Assembly (NCBI GenBank): GCA_944470555.2
Contig: OX104134.1
Location: 111,284,701 to 111,348,700 of the forward strand
DNA length: 64,000 nt
Direction of reading: 5' to 3'
DNA from: Heterobilharzia americana
Taxonomy: Eukaryota; Platyhelminthes; Trematoda; Strigeidida; Schistosomatidae
This document shows, in pieces, positions 63,230 to 64,000 of the stretch (position 1 is its first letter; each line of letters starts with the position of its first letter). The position numbers and the translations under genes were made by a program. Under the pieces are notes generated by a model. That model saw only the letters and a program-made list of their open reading frames with translations. It did no database searches and had not been told where the DNA came from.

Positions 63230-64000
63230 GTAACCTGCTTATTTGATACAATGTCGTCAGGTCTCTATCTCTCCTACATGCAGCCTGTTCTGCTTCACTT
63301 GCCAGTATTCGTAGAAGTGTCTTTTGTCTCTGCGTGCACTCTTCTTTACTTCTTTGTTCAGTGTTTTATACATTGTGCTCAGTTCCTCTTGTCGTTGAGC
63401 GTCCTTGCACTGGTTTATCTTCTGTTTCACCATCCTCCTCTCCTCTATCAGCTTCCAGGTATCCATCGAGATCCATTCCTTATCTTCTTTCTTCTTCCTT
63501 CCTAATACAGCTGTGCAGGTTTCTTTCCACATAGCTTTCAAAGAGTTCCCGTGTTCTTCCACACAAGTTTCTTCAGGGATGTCCATCGATATCTCCCATT
63601 TTGTCTTGATGGCTGGCTGCATGAAGATCTCCTATGTAGTTTCATCCTTCAGTTTCCGAGTGTTGTACTGGAACTGTGGTCTATCACCAGCTTCCTTGAA
63701 GGCTTTCAACTTGATTTTGAAGGCAGGTTCCTTGCACTAGATAATGAGTGGTCTGAACCTACATCTGCTCCTCTTCTTGACCTTGTGATAAGTAGACTGC
63801 GTCTCCATTTTCTTGAGATTGAGATAAAGTCGATTTGATTTTCAGTGTGTCCTGGTGCCCGGTGAAATCCATGTCGCATTGTGGATATCCTTGCGCCTGA
63901 ACACACTGCCTCCAATCACCAAATCGTTGAATGCACAGAATTCTGCAAACAATTCTCCATTCTCGTTCATCACCTCACCTAGCGCCTCTCGACTCATGGT

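Larger units (their letters stand above)
61404..64000 (-). mobile_element. RTE-like non-LTR retrotransposon, family A, 5' end beyond the window (copy A4)
   Basis: At least 2.6 kb, minus strand. (ATT)n tail at 61404-61422. C-terminal '[17 protein letters not shown]' near 61640-61690, thumb near 61980-62040, F-A-N-D-D near 62240, RT motif A near 62545-62590, linker and the end of the endonuclease (63706-63915 frame). Several frame changes. The GDxN region of the endonuclease lies beyond the window edge. Confidence 0.9.

Overview
The window looks like repeat-rich, AT-rich nuclear DNA from a blood fluke (genus Schistosoma); the species cannot be decided from the sequence. Three things support this: SINEs with a tRNA-like head and the schistosome type of hammerhead ribozyme, many decayed RTE-like non-LTR retrotransposons ending in an (ATT/TAA)n tail, and several decayed Penelope-like elements. 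No host protein-coding gene, rRNA gene or ordinary tRNA gene could be recognised. Nearly all long open frames belong to mobile-element remains or are shadows of them.

Layout. 1-1105: 3' part of an RTE (family A, + strand). 3230-4790: Penelope-like relic (-). 9660-10790: one arm of a 1.1-kb inverted duplication whose other arm is at 58605-59735; each arm carries a hammerhead SINE. 11355-14700: near-complete RTE of family B (-). 15380-16360: second Penelope-like relic (-). 19040-22390: full-length family A RTE (-) with a perfect 14-bp target-site duplication. 22615-24150: cluster of three SINEs, the first with an apparently intact hammerhead. 26840-27400: third Penelope-like relic (-). 28745-30980: SINEs, a decayed RT fragment and TA tracts. 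32272-35586: second full-length family A RTE (-), 14-bp duplication with one mismatch. 35600-47700: almost empty, except a TA-centred palindrome (40481-40672) and SINE pieces. 47700-50230: two family B fragments in a fold-back palindrome. 54900-56820: Penelope tail, two SINEs, and a family B fragment with a roughly 356-bp (GGCT)n expansion. 61404-64000: third long family A RTE (-), cut by the window edge.

The most notable signals are in the RTE copies. Family A copies share the same lesions in the reverse transcriptase: a 7-bp and a 5-bp duplication that together restore frame, and an extra codon inside the FADD box. Copies of both families share a frame disruption at the endonuclease GDxN motif. 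Family A therefore seems to have spread from an already damaged source, or been moved in trans. A 371-bp block with 3 mismatches links one family A and one family B element whose flanks differ much more, which points to gene conversion or template switching. The sequence also shows a tetranucleotide repeat growing inside the RTE reading frame from 2 to 3 to about 89 units.
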